A stretch of DNA of 64,000 nucleotides, from assembly GCF_024323335.1 (NCBI RefSeq), contig NC_066584.1:430674819-430738818 (forward strand), in the 5' to 3' direction. The notes beneath the pieces are model-generated. The model saw only the letters and a list, made by a program, of their open reading frames with translations, was not told the origin of the DNA and made no database searches. Shown here in pieces: positions 12,197 to 25,188 of the stretch (position 1 is its first letter; each line of letters begins with the position of its first letter). Position numbers and translations under genes: made by a program. The DNA comes from Lathyrus oleraceus. Lineage: Eukaryota; Streptophyta; Magnoliopsida; Fabales; Fabaceae.

Positions 12197-14741
12197 TGTA
12201 ACACCATAAACCCTCCAAATATGATTTAAAAAATAGTGCGGGAAATATGAAGATTTCATCCAGGATGTCACATTGACAACTTCTATTTTATCAGAAAAAG
12301 TCGGAAATTCAAAAATCTAACATTAACAATTTTATTTTCAAATAACTTAAAGTAATAAGACATAATAAGGTAGTTTATTCAACACAAATTAAAAATGTAG
12401 CAAAACCAACTCGATGTTACAATATAATAGCGACACCGAATACATAACTAAATAGTCGACAAAGATACGACAAACATAAACAAAACAAACTAGCAAAGAG
12501 GCCAACTACACCATCTTCAGTAACCAAAAACTAATCACTCCTCATATTCAATATGATAATCATACGTATCAAATGCAATAATAAGGAACATAGAAACAAG
12601 AAAGAGGTGAGAATACATTCATATATGATAACGGTGCATAAAACAGAAAGGATAGTTCACATATCAAACATATTTATCAACACAATATACAACATACAAA
12701 TCATTATGAAATGTGTATTTCCTCTACTCTCATTCATGTGGTATCATCCTACAACCCTAGACCAAAGTCACACAACACTGGATATCAGAGTTATGTTACT
12801 GAGGGATCTTCAACATTGGATTGAAGTCCTACAACACTCGACCAAAGTCCTAATCTATTCTCCAATATACATGATTCATGATGCTACAAACAAATACAAA
12901 TTATCACCATATGAAACCTCTCAATCTCATTATCAATTATCAATCACAACACTGGACCGAAGTCCTTCAACACTGCACTTAAGTCCTACAATATCGGTTC
13001 CTCTCTGAACCTAAAACTCAGCATAGCTCAACATTTTTCATCATAATATAGGATAATAATCAAAATATATTATTTTCTCATCAATACTCGTCAACAACAT
13101 CAAACTCGCATGAAAAATAATTTTTCCCTACTAATCATACATCAGATTCAAATAATTATTTTAAATATCAAACAGAGTCGGAATCAAGCATATGAATATG
13201 TTATGGAAATTTTAGAGAGTCAATTTTAATAATACGATATTAATTTTAGGACTTAATACACCAATCAATTCAGTTTAATCAAAGATCAAGAACGGGTACT
13301 CACATTGGGCATAATGTTTCTCTTGACTTCAAAATGGCGCCAAACATTATATACTTATGATAAAATTATGAAACTTTTTAATTGAGAAAATCATTAAACC
13401 CTTTTTCCAACACACTTAACCTCACATCAAAAGGAATTACGAAACTCTAGTTCTATTCGTTTATGGTTAGCCTTATCGCAAATATTTCCTGCATAAACTC
13501 TAAAAGAGAATGTATGACTTCAAAATAGCATGAAATATTATATACTCATGATAAAATTACAAAACTCCCTAGTTTGAAATATAATTAAATTGTATTTCTA
13601 AATATACTGAAGGTATCCTAAAATGAATTATGAAACTCAAGTTATACCTTAAATAAGACGATCAATCTCCTTATATGTCTACCTGCGATTTTCTCTATTT
13701 TTCTCCCTATTAATTGATTCGAAACTCATCTGCTTCGATTATTTGAGTTCTCACCGTCCCAAAAACATACGGATAAACATTCGCTTTAGTCACGCTTGAA
13801 TCTCAACTCATTACTACTAAATCATGCCTAATCACAAGACGGATGATAACTCAACTAAGCTAATTCGCCTAACTCTGAAAATAGATCACTATCATCAAAA
13901 CTCGACTCTAAGGCCATATACCCTCAACTCCAACTCTAAACATGTCAAAGGACTCTAAAAAAATTAAAAAAATGACTTTAAACTCAACTCATTGACAACT
14001 TTAGAGTCAATTCAAAATATATTAACAACTCTAAACATGTTAATTAACTCAAGGTTCACAGGTAACAACTCTACTAAGGTATTTCCTTACTAATGGACAG
14101 AGTTCTCATATCCCTCTCCTTAACTATAGAATATAATGACTCAACTTAATAGCTCATCAAATTCATCACCCATGATTCACACAATAATAAACACATCGAT
14201 TGGAAGAAACAAGTCTTCATCAATGGAAGAAACAAGAAAAAGGGGAAAAGAATGAGGATAAGGAATCCTCTCTATCTTTCATACTTAAACACGCATAATA
14301 TGAACAGTTCTCCCCCTTACCTCGAATTTGCTGAAAAGCTTGAAGCTTTGGCTATAGAGGTTATTCTCCTACTTTTGCTCTGATAAGGTTTTGCTCTTAA
14401 CTTTGCTGATAATTTTTTTCTCTCTCTCAAACAACCCTAACTCTAATTCTCCTTTCTATTTAAATAAAACTCTATTATTTTTATTAATTATAAACTCTCC
14501 TCAATTCTCACTAATTCCATCCTTCAATCTTAATTTTTATTTAAACTCTAATTTCTCCCCCAAATCTCACTTTCTCATTATTCCTAACTAATTAAATTAT
14601 TTAAAATATAATTAAATTATATTTAAATACTAAACTAAAATTCCTCACTTTTACGCTAATTATTTATATAATTCTACCCAAAATATATAAAAATAATTAA
14701 ATAAATCTAAAATCCAAATACTCAAAAATCATGGTGTTACA
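12197..14741 (-). repeat. Chain LTR copy 2
   Basis: 2545 bp, TGTAACACC to GGTGTTACA on the plus strand, collinear with copies 1 and 3 at roughly 90% similarity by eye. It includes the same internal landmarks, such as the AAAGCTTGAAGCTTTGGCTA block near 14335. Confidence 0.7.
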
Positions 14742-14982
14742 ACTGTCTCTCACTTAAAGAATTACCGTCCTCGAAAATTACAAGAATAAAATATCTCTAG
14801 ATAAGACTTCCATAATACGCTACCCTCGACGGATTCTCCCCCACTTATTTCATTTTCACTCCTGCTGGATAACGATTAGGGAAATGAGTGTCAACGGTAT
14901 TTCACACACATGTCGTACACAAAGGTACAAACAAGTTAACGAAACCTAGGCCGAATGAACCGACTTGCTCTGATACCAACTA
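14742..14982 (-). other. 241-bp internal domain 2 (PPT and PBS only)
   Basis: PBS at 14967-14978 with the canonical minus-strand TGGTATCAGAGC. The PPT side is at 14742-14755. Same length as the other two internal domains. Confidence 0.7.
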
Positions 14983-17900
14983 TGAAAAACCCTAAATCCC
15001 CAAATATAATTCTAAAATAGTATGGAAAATATGGAGATTTCATCCAGGGTGTCACATTAACAACTTCCATTTTATCTGTAAAAGGTGGAAATTCAAAAAC
15101 ATAACATTAAAAACTTTATTTTCAAATAACTTAAAGTAATAAGACATAGCAAGGTATCTTATTCAACACAACTTAAAAATGTAGCAAAACCCAACTCGAT
15201 GTTACAATATCATAACAACACTGGATACAAAACTAAACAACCAACAAAGATTCAACGAACATAAAGAAAACAAACTAACGAAGAGTCCAACTACGCCATC
15301 CTCAGTAATCAAAAACTAATCACTCCTCATCCTCAATATGGGAATCATATGTATCAAATGCAACAGTAGGGAACATAGAAACAAGAAAGGGGTAAAAATA
15401 CATTTATATAAGATAACAGTGCATAAAATAGAAGTGATAGTTCACATATCAAACATATTCAGTCAACACAATATACAACATAAAAATCATTATGAAATGT
15501 GTATTCCCTTTACTCTCATGCATGCGGTACCATCCTACAACCTTGGACTGAAGTCCCACAATGTTGGATATCAGAGTTATGTTACTGATGGATCCTTAAC
15601 ATTGGATCATAGTCCTACAACATTGGACCGACGTCCTAAGCTATTCTCCAATATACATGATGCATGATGCTACAAACAAATGCAAACATTCACCATACAA
15701 ACCTCCTACTTACATTATCAATTATCAATCACAACATTGGACCCAAGTCTTTCAACACTGCAACGAAGTCCTACAATACTGGTTTCTCTCTAAACCTAAA
15801 ACTCATCATATCTTAACACTTTTCATCATAACTCAGCATAATAATCGAAATATATTATTTTCTCATCAATACTCATCGACAACATTAAAATCGCATCAGA
15901 AATCATGTTTTCCTGCTAATCATACATCATATTCGAATAAATATTTAAAATATCAAACAAAGTCTAAATCAAGCAAATGAATATGTTCTAGAAAAGCTTA
16001 GAGATTTTATTTTAAGAGTATGATTTTTATTTTAGGACTTAATACACCAATCGCTTCAGTTTAATCAAACATGAAGAATATGTACTTGTATTGGGCAAAA
16101 TGTTTCGCCCTTGTTGAGAATGTATCAAGTGTGAGTAGTGTGGGTAATAGTCTCACATTGGTTAGAAATATGGAGACTTGAGCATTTATAAATGAGAGAA
16201 TCCACCGACCTATCACCTTAAGGTTTTGGGTGAATATGTGATGTGTCTCTCACAAAGGTGTTGCTCTAAAAGAAGAAGTCCCACAATATTCAATATTCCC
16301 TAGTGAAAAACTCCTCCAATAAATGGTATCATGAGCCTTTGGTTCGAGAAAGGGATCGGCTTACTTGTACCGAAAGTCAATGGCACCAATGTGGTGAATA
16401 AGAAACGTTTCGTTGAAGATTGTTAACAACGTCAGTGTGGTGAATAAGAAATTTTCCATGTGGTACAAGAGTTTGTGGAAGTAAGAAGAGCTTTCACTTG
16501 AGGGAGAATATTGTAGACTCACACTTGAAAGGGATTATTGAGAATGGATCAAGTGTGAGTAGTGTGGATAATAATCCAACATTAGTTGGAAATATAGAGA
16601 CTTGAGCATTTACAAGTGAGAGAATCCACCCACCTATCACCTTAAGGTTTTGGGTGAATATATGATGTGTCTCTCACAAAGGTGTTTCTCTAAAAGAAGA
16701 AGTCACACAATGTTTAATGCTCCCTAGTGAAAAACTCTCCCAACAACCTTAATTCAAAATGGCGCAAAAAATTATAAACTTATGAGAAAATTATGAAATT
16801 TTACAGTTCAAAATATCATTAAACAATCTTTCTAACACACTTAACCGCACATCAAAAGAAGTTATGAAACTCTAGTTCTATTCGTTTCAGTTTAGCCATA
16901 TCGCAAATATTTCCTACATAAACTCTAAAACAGAATGTATGACTTCAAAATAGCACGAAATATTGTATACTCATGATAAAAAATATGAAACTCTCCAGTT
17001 TGAAATATCATTAAATTATCTTTCTAATACAATTGACGGCGTCCTAAAAGGACTTACGAAATACAAGTTATGCCTGAAATAAGAAAGTCAATCCCCTTTT
17101 ATGTCTACCTGCGATCTTCTATGTTTTTCTCCCCATTAAAATGATTCAAAACTTATATGTTTTGGATATTTTAGTTCTCACCGCCCTAAAAACATACGAA
17201 TAAACATTAGTTGTGTCATGCTTGAATCTCCACTCATCACTACTCAATTCTGCCTAATCATAGGACGAGTGATAACTCAACTAAGCTAATTCGCCTAACT
17301 CTAAAAATACATCACATTCATCAAAACTCGACTCTAAGGTCATATAACTTCAAATCCAACTCTAAACATGTCAATGGACTCGGAAAAAAAATACGAGTTT
17401 AAACTCAACTCATTGACAACTTTAGAGTCAATTCAAAACATGTTAACAACTCTAAACATGTTAATTAACTCAAGATTCAGACGTGACAACTCTATCAAGG
17501 TATTTTTCCATAGATGGCCAGAGTTCTCATGTCTATCTCCTTAACTCTAGAATATATTGACTAAACTTAATAGCTCCTCAAATTATCACCCACGATTCAC
17601 ACAATAATAAACACACCAATTGCACACAATTGGACATTTATTTCACCCATTATCGAATCAATATTAGGCTCATCAAGCCAGGGCATATAATCATGTACAT
17701 CAAAAATCAACATTATACATATAAATCAATACAAAAATTAGGGATCAAACAAACACGAAAAACAACATTCATCGATCAGAGAGGCTTGCAGAACCATCTA
17801 AACACCCCAAAAATCTTCATTAATGGAAGAAACAAGAAAAAAGGGGAAAAGGAAGAGGATAAGGAATCCTATATATCCTTCATGCTTAAACACCCATAGT

Positions 17901-18339
17901 ATGACTACTTCATCCCATTATCTTGAATTCGCTGAAAAGCTTGAAGCTTTGGCTATGAAGACTCTTCTCCTACTTTTGCTATGCTAGGGTTTTACTCTCA
18001 ACTTTGATGACAACTGTTTTTCTCCCATACAACCCCTAACTCTAATTCTCCTTTCTATTTAAATAAAACCCTATTAGTTTTATTAATTATAAACTCTTAT
18101 CAATTCTCACTAATTGCATCATTTCACCTTAATTTTTATTTAAATTATACTTCTCCCCAAATCTCACTTTCTCGTTATTTCTAATTAATTAAATTATTAA
18201 AAATATAATTAAATTCTAGTTAAATACTAAACTACAATTCCTCACTTAAACGCTAATTTAGTTATATAATTCTACCCAAAAATACATAAAAATATTAAAT
18301 AAATCTAAAATCCAAATACTCAAAACTCAGGGTGTTACA
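14983..18339 (-). repeat. Chain LTR copy 3 (with TRIM insertion)
   Basis: 3357 bp because a 634-bp TRIM lies at 16112-16745; otherwise collinear with copies 1 and 2. The first bases (TGAAAAACC) have drifted from TGTAACACC. Confidence 0.7.
16112..16745 (+). mobile_element. TRIM (terminal-repeat retrotransposon in miniature)
   Basis: Two direct repeats of about 210 bp (16112-16320 and 16536-16745) flank about 215 bp of internal sequence. Ends are TGTTGAGAATG and CTCCCAACA; the second copy begins TATTGAG. A PBS-like TGGTATCATGAG follows the left repeat at 16324-16335, and a purine run GAAAGGGA precedes the right repeat. It has no coding capacity, as expected for a TRIM. The neighbouring LTR copies lack it, which gives a clean empty site; the target duplication is a short, imperfect CCT(T). 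Confidence 0.75.
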
Positions 18340-18580
18340 ACTCTACCCCACTTAAAGAATTTCCGTCATTGATAATTACAGGAAAAAAACATCTCTAGAT
18401 AAGACTCCCACATCACGCTACCCTTAACGTATTCTCCGCCACTTATTTCATTCTCTCTCCTGCTGGCTAACAATTAGGGAAATGAGTGTTGATAGTGTTT
18501 CACACACATGTCGTACATAAGAGTACAAACAAATTAACAAAATCTATGTCGAATGAACCGGCATGTCCTGATACTAACTA
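18340..18580 (-). other. 241-bp internal domain 3 (PPT and PBS only)
   Basis: Same length and layout as the other two; the PBS region has drifted (minus-strand TTAGTATCAGGAC, near 18565-18577). Confirms the unit structure of the chain. Confidence 0.6.
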
Positions 18581-18955
18581 TGTAACATCCTAAATCCCCG
18601 TATATGATTTATAAAATAGTGCGGGAAATATGAAGATTTCATCCGGGGTGTCACATTAACAACTTCTATTTTATCAACAAAAGACGGAAATTTAAAAACA
18701 TAAAATTAACAACTTTATTTTCAAATAACTTTAAGTAATATGACAGAACAAGGTAGTTTATTCAACACAGCTTAAAAATGTAACAAAGGTACAACAGACG
18801 TAAACAAAACAAATTAGTAAAAAAAAACCAACTACGTCATCCTCGATAACCAAAAGTTAATCACTCTTCATCTTCAACATGTAAATCACCTATATCAAAT
18901 GCAACAATAGAAAACATATAAAAGAAAAAAAATGAGAATACATTCATATATATAA
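18581..18955 (-). repeat. Chain LTR copy 4 (truncated)
   Basis: The first 375 bp follow copies 1-3, then similarity stops abruptly near 18955 within the region equivalent to 9700. Truncated by deletion or rearrangement. Confidence 0.6.
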
Positions 18956-19353
18956 TCAGTCCTCCATCCTCATACCAATTCTACTTTGATTCCAACCTTT
19001 AAATTAATCAACAATGAAAAGGAAAAAAAAATGTATTCAATAACTAAAGAGATCTAATCATTAGATTTAATCCAATAGTCATAATCTACATATGAGAGGT
19101 GAGCAGCTTTACAGCAGGATACGATCTAGTTCCATTTTATAGTCATTTAATTTGTAATAAAGTAGTAGCAATTAACGTGGGATTCGAACCAAGTTTTTAT
19201 TTTGACAAGATTCGAACCAAGTTAAAAATACAAAAATAAGCTAAATTGAAAGGTGAGAAAAGTAAGAGATATAAACTATGCATAATAGTATTTGCTTTTA
19301 TTTTTACACTAATATTCAACATCAATAATTACACCAATGTTAACCGTATTATA
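18956..19353. other. Intergenic sequence, nothing recognised
   Basis: AT-rich sequence between the truncated LTR and the foldback element. No ORF, RNA gene or repeat could be supported. Confidence 0.5.
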
Positions 19354-19999
19354 GGACGAAGAATTTTTTTTTATATAAAATAATATTAAAATTTTATTTC
19401 AAATAAAAAATATTTATAATTTTTTAAAAATAATTAATTTTATAATAAAAATATAATATTTTATATTAATCAATTTTATTATTGCATTAATCATAAAAAT
19501 ATACATTATTGACCATATATTTTCCTGATAGATTACTAATCAACTTCATCAAGCAATAAAATACATAATATTTATCAAGTTCAGAAATTAATTTATAATT
19601 TAATTAATGAATTTTAAAAATTAAAAAACAAGAAATAGTAAAATAAAATTGCTTAATATTAAACAATTTTATAAACTAGTATTTACATAATATTAACCGA
19701 TTTTATTTAATATTTATTATTTTTTTAATTGTTAAAGTTATTAATCAAATTATAAATTAATGTCCAGACTTATCAATATTATGTATTTTATTGATTAATG
19801 AAGTACTGAAATTGGTTAATAAGCTATCAGAAAAATATGTGGTTAATAACATACACTTTTGCGATTAATGCAATAATAAAATTGGTTAATGACAAATGTT
19901 ATATTTTTATTACAAAATTATTATTTTTTTAAAATATTTTTTTAAGTATTTTTTTAAATAAATTTTAAATATTATTTTATTTAAAAAATATTGTTCACC
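19354..19999. mobile_element. 646-bp foldback / MITE-like inverted repeat
   Basis: The two halves are near reverse complements over almost their whole length, with the centre near 19675. For example, left-arm CCAATTTTATTATTGCATTA-type sequence at about 19475 reappears inverted near 19865, and ACATAATATTTATCAAG (19563) pairs with CTTATCAATATTATGT (19768). There is no coding sequence. Ends are approximately GGACGAA and TTCACC, with TA-rich flanks. A transcript would fold into one long hairpin. Class assignment is open: MITE, foldback or duplicated insertion. Confidence 0.7.
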
Positions 20000-20292
20000 A
20001 TATAAATACTTCGAATAAGTATTGGTTTAGAAATATCATTATTATTTTTATTACTTGATTAAATATATGGTCCTTCATAAATAATGAACAAATTATAGAT
20101 ATCTACATAAATAATGAACAAGATATCGTATATGATACTATACCTATAATTTGTTCATTATTTTGAATTAAAATTGAACATTGTATCGAGAAGGCTAAAA
20201 TCCTAATTCTTTAGTGATATAAATTAGAATTTGAATATTTATGTATAACGTCATGAATTGGAAAACTTAATTTGTTTTGTTTCCATGGATGA
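20000..20292. other. Short AT-rich spacer with small inverted repeat
   Basis: An inverted repeat of AATAATGAACAAATTATAG (20080) and CTATAATTTGTTCATTA (20144). No gene seen. Confidence 0.45.
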
Positions 20293-23176
20293 TGTAACAC
20301 CTCATTTTTTTATTAGATATTTTATTATATTTTAATTGTTTGAATTATGTATTTTGATGATTTATTTTATATCTGAGTGTTGGTGGGGAATGTATCATTG
20401 AGTTAGGGGTATAGAGAGATGATAGAAGTAAGTAGAATAATTTAAAAATAATGTTTTATTTATTTTTATTATATTAATTAGTGAAGATAGAATAATTGGG
20501 CAAAATATAAGAAATTGAGAAAGTTAGTGGGAGGAAGGAATATGAGATAATTAAGTTTGGGGCAAATTGATGATTTGGAAAAGTTTACCATAAAAATAAA
20601 AAGTTAAGAGGAACTTAGGTTTATGGAGATTTTCACAGTACGTGACATTGGAGAAAAAGGAAAAAAATAGGCAATAGGCAAGGTGATCAAGGAAAGAGAG
20701 TGAAGGTTTCAATTCAGAAATTTTACAAGGAATTCAAGTAAGGGTGGGAACTTGTTTCAATAGTAAAGGATATGGTAGAAGGGTAGAATGTAGGAACCCT
20801 TAACCTCATTAGGGTTGAGTGTTTTGATTCATAATTTTGAATTTGAATGCTATGATGGTTGGTATATGGTGATTATATGATGAATTTTGTGTGTCTTATA
20901 TGCGTGTATTTTTTTCTGTTTTGATGATTGAACCTATATTCACCATTGTTACAATTTCGAAGGTTTTAGGCATAATCTTAAAATAATAATTAGATAATTT
21001 AATTGTGTTAAAACTGTAAATTAACTTAAGATAATTAGAGTATTTCATGGGTTGTAAAATTCTGAGCGTTTGCCTTTTTACGGAATCGAAATCGTAGGTC
21101 TAGAAGGCCTCCAACGATGAAAAAGGCAAAAAAATTATGCATTCTATCTGTCACGATCGCGCTCAGCGTAAGAGCATTTGTTCGTGTTTTTTGGTCGAAA
21201 TCATTTTGGCCATAACATTTGATCCACAAGTCCAAATTGAGTGTCGTTTGAAACGTTAGATATCTGAAATAAAGGGCTATAACGTTTTTTCAAGGATAAA
21301 ATAATTTTGGTGATTCTTTCATGGACGTTTTTGGGGTTGAAGAAGATGAAACTTGTAATGGAAATTTTAGAAAAACAACAACTTTTTAGTAACGCATCCG
21401 TGCACGATTTTGATCATAACTTTCAACTCGTGAATTATTTTGGGTTGGGGTTTAAAGTATTAGAAAGCTAACTCTCAGAGATATAACATGATGGTGATAA
21501 GTGAATTGTTTGAGTATTATTGTTATGCCTACTGTGTTGGTGAATTTTTTGTTCATACATTATGAATTGTTGACATATTCCGACGATTTTGGTCATAACT
21601 TTTATTCCGTAAGTCCAATTTTGATGTCGTTTGAAGCGTTAGAAAGCTAACACTCTGAACTATAACATTGTAGTGATTTTTGAGATGTTTTGATAATATT
21701 AGCATGCCTACTATGTTAATAAATGTATTGGTTTATCTGTTTGGTGGATGAATCGTTGCATTGTTATAATATTGTGGTGTGATAATTATGTTGTTATGTC
21801 GATGATGTTAAGATGTTGACAAATTGTTATTGTTTGTTGATATTATTCACGTGGTAATATGAATTGGTTGCTGCATGATGAATGATGTGATGTGTAAATG
21901 ATTAAATGTGTGTGGGTATCATTTAGGTGAACCTTGTTGTGTTAATGCATGTTATTTAAGAGTCATGTATCTTGGTGTACAGACTTCAGTCCGATTTTGG
22001 TGAGCCTCGATTCTATGGTGATGAATCGTATGCGAGTAGCTAATTCCTATTACGGGGGATTAGTGAAACGTTACTTATGTTTGTAGTAACGAGTTTTGGT
22101 GAGCCTCGATCCCATTATGATGGATCGGGTGCGAGTAGCTAATTCCTATTATGGGGGATTAGTGAAGCGTTACCTATGGTGATTGTAGAGATTTTGGTGT
22201 GCTCCGGTTCCAAGAGAGAATTGATCATATGGTGGGGATCATGGAGTGAGATGAACCTGAGTGTTCATATTTGGTACCACATACATGTCGAGTCGGTATT
22301 GAGTACATTGCATAAGTGTTGCATTTGTATTGGCTGTTGTCGATGTGTTGTTGGATGAGATGTTGCATATGATGTTAATGATAATTGAGATATGGTTTTG
22401 TATGATGTTTATGATAATTGATATGTTGTCATGTATGATGTTAATTATGTTTTGGATGTAAGAATGTGATATATTGTTGTGCATGAATGTGTAGATGTTG
22501 TACTCTATTCTTCATTCAGTATCGTTATTATTGAAATGAATTTTCACCCCTTTTGTTTGAATGTTGCCTTTACATGGGCATCGTGCAGATGCTCAAGAGT
22601 AGTATTGATGAAGTAAGTGGAAGGTAGCTCTTGGATTACTTCTTTATTTTGTCTCTTTTACTAGTGGTAACTTGCTCTGATAATGTAACATCGGGTTGGG
22701 TTAAACGCTTATTTTATTCCTTATGTCTGATTATGTTGAAGTCATAATACTAATTTTGTTGTTGAGAATTCTTAAAATGTTGAGTTGATTGATTACAACT
22801 CTCTTATTTTGTTATTACAATTGAAGTTGAGATTATATGTTATTACTTGCTTTATCTTCCATAATTATGATGATAATTCCGCTGCGATGATACTTTAAAA
22901 TGGAAGTGAGCGTGCGGTGGCAAGTTATGAATGTCTTATTATGTAGATATATAATACCGATCAGATGAGATGGATGTCGTGTAAACATCCAAGGTATGAT
23001 TCAGATAAGTTGAATGTCGTGTAAACATCCTTATTACAAATGTGTCTATTAAAATTTACTGTTGAAACCCGTATTACGAAGTAGGTCATGTGTGTTATGA
23101 ATGTGTGACACCCTATGCGATTTTATTTTATATTTAATTTACGCGATAAATTATGTGTGGGGTTTAAGGTGTTACA
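20293..23176 (+). mobile_element. Solo LTR, related to the tandem LTR chain
   Basis: 2884 bp from TGTAACACC to GGTGTTACA, flanked by GATGA and GATGG (4 of 5 bases agree, as for an aged target-site duplication). No internal domain is attached. Its interior resembles the reverse complement of the chain LTRs, for example the block around TTTTCACCCC at 22543 and the terminal motifs, so it is a relative inserted in the opposite orientation. The open frames inside have no coding character. A solo LTR is the usual product of recombination between two LTRs. Confidence 0.65.
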
Positions 23177-24690
<1,514 letters not shown>

Positions 24691-24935
24691 CCATACACAA
24701 CACACACTCTCAATTCTATTATTCTCATCCATTTTTTTCTTCTAATTTTAATAATACACTTCCATCTCAATACGACACCGTCCACTCACACACCATAATT
24801 CTCAGTTCTCCAAACACACATTCTCCCTTTCCATTCCTTTCACGCTTCCTTTTTCACTTTCTATCTTTTTAATTCGACGTGCGTTATTATAATTCATTTT
24901 TTATTATTGAATTATTATTATTGTTTATTATTGCT

Positions 24936-24989
24936 ATGGCTACGAGATTTTCGTCTTCAATCAAATTCACATCTATCGCTTCCTCATAA
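24936..24989 (+). other. Upstream ORF 1 in the probable 5' leader
   Basis: An ATG-initiated 17-codon ORF ending in TAA, peptide MATRFSSSIKFTSIASS, 196 nt before the main ATG. It is part of the mRNA only if transcription starts upstream of it. The CT/CACA-rich leader from about 24690 makes that plausible. Confidence 0.4.
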
Positions 24990-24996
24990 GCAATCA

Positions 24997-25188
24997 ATGA
25001 AGCGTCCGTTTCGGTTACGACGATTTCCATTTCCGATTCCTTCCAACATTTTTGCGATCTATTTCTTCACTCTTTCACGCCTTAAAATCAGTTCAACACA
25101 AATCGCAAAACAACAACAGAGCACTGAGATCTCTCTTTTTTCTCGAATCTGTTTTGTCTTGCGAGATTTCGAGTTGAAGAATACATGA
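24997..25188 (+). other. Upstream ORF 2, overlapping the main start as ATGA
   Basis: A 63-codon ORF beginning MKRPFRLRRF. Its TGA (25186-25188) overlaps the esterase ATG (25185-25187). The arrangement would allow termination-reinitiation control if the leader includes it. The peptide is basic and has no recognised family. Confidence 0.4.

Larger units (their letters stand above)
9289..18955 (-). mobile_element. Tandem chain of coding-free Ty3-gypsy (chromovirus-like) LTR elements
   Basis: Four LTR copies (the last partial) are separated by three internal segments of exactly 241 bp each. Each internal segment carries, on the minus strand, a tRNA-iMet-type PBS (TGGTATCAGAGC or near variants) next to one LTR and a polypurine tract next to the other. 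The unit is thus LTR-PBS-PPT-LTR with no coding sequence. LTR ends are TGTAACAC...TGTTACA. The general form (TGTAACACC, iMet PBS) suggests a Tekay/Del-like chromovirus derivative. The left junction interrupts the copia fragment; the right end is truncated. Confidence 0.7.
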
